From positions 1-8,302 of the forward strand of contig USFK01000054.1 of the NCBI GenBank assembly GCA_900553935.1: a DNA stretch of 8,302 nt. Direction: 5' to 3'. The DNA comes from an uncultured Collinsella sp. Its GTDB lineage: Bacteria > Actinomycetota > Coriobacteriia > Coriobacteriales > Coriobacteriaceae. The notes under the pieces are model-generated. The model was given only the letters and a program-made list of their open reading frames with translations. It did not search any database and had not been told where the DNA came from. Made by a program: the position numbers and the translations under genes. Position 1 is the stretch's first letter. Every line of letters starts with the position of its first letter. Shown here piece by piece: positions 6,551 to 8,302 of this stretch.

Positions 6551-7600
6551 CTACATTCCCGCCCAATCGATAAAAATCTCCTCACGAAGCCGCCGTTCGA
6601 GCTCCTGCTGTCGCGGCGTCTTGTCTTTCAGCGGCACATCGAGATAGGACATGATGAGCTCCATCACCACGCGGAAGGCATCGAAGTCGGCCAGCTGACC
6701 ATAGGTCATCAGAACGACGGGATATCCCATGGCTTGCAAGGCCGTCGTTCGATCGGAGTCCGAAATCTTGGATTCAATGGATCCGTGAATGGCTTTACCC
6801 TGGCATTCAACCAGACACTCTCGGCTGCCGTCCTTATTTGCCAGCAGGATATCGGCATAGCGCCTATCAAGCCCCGAAATCAGGCGGGCGCTGCGCGTCA
6901 TACGAATCTCAACGTTATTGGTAAGGCTCAGCCCTTCGCCGCCGCGCAACCTCGTAAGGCCAAACAGCATCGAAGCCTGGACCTCGAGCGGCGATGCTGC
7001 CACCCCCGTAATGCATTTCGCGGCTCGTATGAACGTTTTAGCGCCGCGGAGCCCCCGGACCTTATCGACGAACTCTATAAGCTCAGAGAGCTCGATCAAG
7101 GGAGGTCGTTTCCACAAGTCCGTTGGATTCCCCGAGACATCCTTTACGTTTTCCCAGCCCGACCGTGCGTCACTCCATCGGCTCCCATATGCCTGCTCAA
7201 GTGCCGACTTTACCTGAGGCGCAATCTTGCACACGGCAAAGGTGCCGCACATCTCATACATGCACATGATTAGACGCTCGTTTGAGACCGAGGAAGCCAG
7301 AGTCAGCAGGGTAAAGAGTGGGGACGCAACATCGAGGCCAAACTCCGTCTGCCGCACGGAATCAAACGGCCTCTCCCCGTTCCAAACATGCCTGACAATG
7401 CGATCGCCCTTACGTCCGCAGCTGCCCTGCGCCAACACGTGTAACGGGGTGCCCAGGAAATGCGTGACGAGCGGATGCTCACATAGGTGCTCCCTGCGCG
7501 GATCGTCCGCAGAATCGGGCAGGTCCGGCATTATTGCCAAGACCTGTAGAGGTATCCGGTGATACCGAAAGGCAGATATGTCGCACAGCATGTCGTCCAT
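6551..7600 (-). CDS. Hypothetical protein with AbiEi-like layout and C-terminal PD-(D/E)XK (DUF559-like) nuclease signature
   Basis: With the ATG at 7598-7600 the protein has 349 residues. The N-terminal part (MDDMLCDISAFRYHRIP) and the middle (LDVASPLFTLLTLA at 89-102, MYEMCGTFAV at 114-123) match a family of Coriobacteriia proteins I recall as resembling AbiEi antitoxins; this is memory, not a search. SPLEVQASMLFGLTRLRGG (203-221) leads to the C-terminal domain. There RRYADILL (Asp250), LVECQGK (Glu265, Gln267, Lys269), His272, DSDRTTAL (281-288) and MGYPVVLMT (291-299) follow the order of a Vsr/DUF559-type nuclease core: Asp, then Glu-x-Gln-x-Lys, then Asp-x-x-Arg, then Gly-Tyr. No membrane segment or signal peptide is seen. 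The start is uncertain: no ribosome-binding site precedes the ATG, and the frame upstream (about 7601-7680, SIYRSQAEPARLPSERV then HKRRSGYVPF) looks coding and family-like but offers only a TTG (7646-7648). The true start may be non-ATG, or the 5' end may be lost. It diverges from the M20 gene. Confidence 0.6.
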   Translation of the reverse strand: MDDMLCDISAFRYHRIPLQVLAIMPDLPDSADDPRREHLCEHPLVTHFLGTPLHVLAQGSCGRKGDRIVRHVWNGERPFDSVRQTEFGLDVASPLFTLLTLASSVSNERLIMCMYEMCGTFAVCKIAPQVKSALEQAYGSRWSDARSGWENVKDVSGNPTDLWKRPPLIELSELIEFVDKVRGLRGAKTFIRAAKCITGVAASPLEVQASMLFGLTRLRGGEGLSLTNNVEIRMTRSARLISGLDRRYADILLANKDGSRECLVECQGKAIHGSIESKISDSDRTTALQAMGYPVVLMTYGQLADFDAFRVVMELIMSYLDVPLKDKTPRQQELERRLREEIFIDWAGM

Positions 7601-7712
7601 GAAGGGTACGTACCCGCTGCGTCGCTTGTGAACCCGCTCGGACGGCAAACGCGCTGGCTCGGCCTGCGAACGGTAAATACTGCCACGCCCACGTCGCGGA
7701 TCTCTCAGGAGG

Positions 7713-7747
7713 CTTACAATCGGTTTGGAAAGCAAACTGATTGTGAG
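7713..7747 (+). promoter_or_regulatory. Long hairpin/dyad covering the M20 ribosome-binding site
   Basis: ACAATCGGTTTG (7716-7727) and CAAACTGATTGT (7733-7744) pair at 11 of 12 positions, with the exception a G-U wobble, around GAAAG. The stem extends outward by three further pairs (one a wobble) to 15 bp. The right arm includes TGTGAG, part of the GAGG ribosome-binding site of the peptidase gene, whose ATG starts at 7755. The left arm contains most of TACAAT (7715-7720), a good -10-like hexamer without a recognisable -35. It could be a palindromic operator in the divergent spacer or an mRNA hairpin limiting translation. It is not an intrinsic terminator, as no T-run follows on either strand. 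Confidence 0.5.
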
Positions 7748-7754
7748 GTTGCAT

Positions 7755-8302
7755 ATGGTTGATGAGGACTTTGCCTGGCGGCTTGCGCAGGAGCTTGTGC
7801 GGATCGACAGCTCAGACCCGGGCGCGTATGAGGATGAAATTGAGCGCTTCATTAAGAGGCTCATTGAGCAGCAGCTGGCACAACTTGATAGTTCTGCGCT
7901 CGATGCCGTGCAGATTGAGGAGCTCGAAGTGCTGCCCGGGCGCCGCAACCTTAAAGTCACCGTGCCGGGCCAAAGCGACGAGCCGCGGCTGATCTATATC
8001 TGCCACATGGATACCGTCACCTTGGGCGATGGCTGGGACGCAGACATCGCACCGCTTGGGGCGGTTGTGCGCGACGATAAACTCTATGGCCGCGGTGCCT
8101 GCGATATGAAGGGTGGCCTGGCCTGCGCTATTGCCGCACTGATCCATACGCTCGAGCGCGTGGCGGCGGATGGCGCGTTGCCCCGCCGCGGCTTTTCGCT
8201 CATCTGCTCGGTCGACGAGGAAGACTTTATGCGCGGCTCAGAGGCCGCGATCGATGCCGGCTGGGTCGGCTCGCGTGAATGGGTGCTGGACACCGAACCC
8301 AC
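7755..8302 (+). CDS. M20-family zinc metallopeptidase, N-terminal half (runs off right edge)
   Basis: The ATG at 7755 opens a frame that continues to the window end, giving 182 residues of a protein normally 370-450 long. M20 enzymes (ArgE/DapE/CPG2 and dipeptidase relatives) hydrolyse amide bonds of small peptides or acylated amino acids in the cytoplasm with two zinc ions. The metal-site motifs are all in order: CHMDTV (83-88) with His84 and Asp86, YGRGACDMKGGLA (111-123) with the bridging Asp117, SVDEE (152-156) with the general base Glu155 and ligand Glu156, and TEP (180-182) with ligand Glu181. The final histidine ligand lies beyond the edge. The dimerisation domain and substrate pocket are missing, so succinyl-diaminopimelate, N-acetylornithine or dipeptide substrates cannot be told apart. 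GAGG about six bases before the ATG supports the start, and it lies at the foot of the 7713-7747 hairpin. No signal peptide is present. Confidence 0.88.
   Translation, partial: MVDEDFAWRLAQELVRIDSSDPGAYEDEIERFIKRLIEQQLAQLDSSALDAVQIEELEVLPGRRNLKVTVPGQSDEPRLIYICHMDTVTLGDGWDADIAPLGAVVRDDKLYGRGACDMKGGLACAIAALIHTLERVAADGALPRRGFSLICSVDEEDFMRGSEAAIDAGWVGSREWVLDTEP

Noticed and set aside
6494..7273. A 259-codon plus-strand frame opposite the nuclease-like gene
   Set aside because: No ribosome-binding site and no motifs; the minus-strand frame has the coherent domain structure.
7601..7960. Upstream extension of the nuclease-like frame to an ATG at 7960
   Set aside because: Most of it overlaps the certain M20 gene in antisense and is Ser/Cys-rich; only about 7601-7680 looks possibly coding.

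Overview
The window looks like a chromosomal piece of a high-GC gut actinobacterium of the class Coriobacteriia, most likely Collinsella or a close relative. The basis is indirect: codon use is strongly GC-biased (one hand-counted serC line is 63% G+C), SerA is of the short ACT-domain kind known from clostridia and Coriobacteriia, and the minus-strand gene at 6551-7600 resembles a hypothetical-protein family I associate with Coriobacteriia. No ribosomal or tRNA gene is present to fix the taxonomy.

Layout. Positions 1-189 (minus) hold the first 63 codons of a gene running off the left edge, possibly an SGNH/GDSL-type hydrolase. Positions 313-351 hold a minus-strand terminator closing a two-gene minus-strand operon: a PPP-family metallophosphatase (925-1764) followed, with an 11-bp overlap, by a DNA-deoxyinosine/hypoxanthine glycosylase of the uracil-DNA glycosylase superfamily (399-935). 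A 253-bp divergent spacer with a 17-bp dyad separates this operon from a plus-strand CPA1-type cation/proton antiporter with two cytosolic RCK_C/TrkA_C domains (2018-3619). Next comes the serine-biosynthesis pair serC (3846-4970) and serA (5040-6203), closed by a strong intrinsic terminator at 6243-6278. SerA and SerC catalyse consecutive steps, 3-phosphoglycerate to 3-phosphohydroxypyruvate and then to phosphoserine. No serB is visible here.

The right part is more accessory in character. Positions 6256-6453 (minus) hold an AT-rich, 5'-truncated coding remnant. It is followed by a minus-strand gene (6551-7600) whose C-terminus has a PD-(D/E)XK/DUF559-like nuclease signature and whose layout resembles AbiEi-like Coriobacteriia proteins. 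Divergent from it is the N-terminal half of an M20 metallopeptidase (7755-8302, running off the right edge). A 15-bp-stem hairpin (7713-7747) lies just upstream of the peptidase start and covers its ribosome-binding site.

I see no CRISPR array, tRNA, rRNA, complete mobile element or clear new multi-gene system. The points most worth checking are the apparent loss of the catalytic glutamate in SerA, the hairpin before the M20 gene, the nuclease-like gene and the unidentified remnant.
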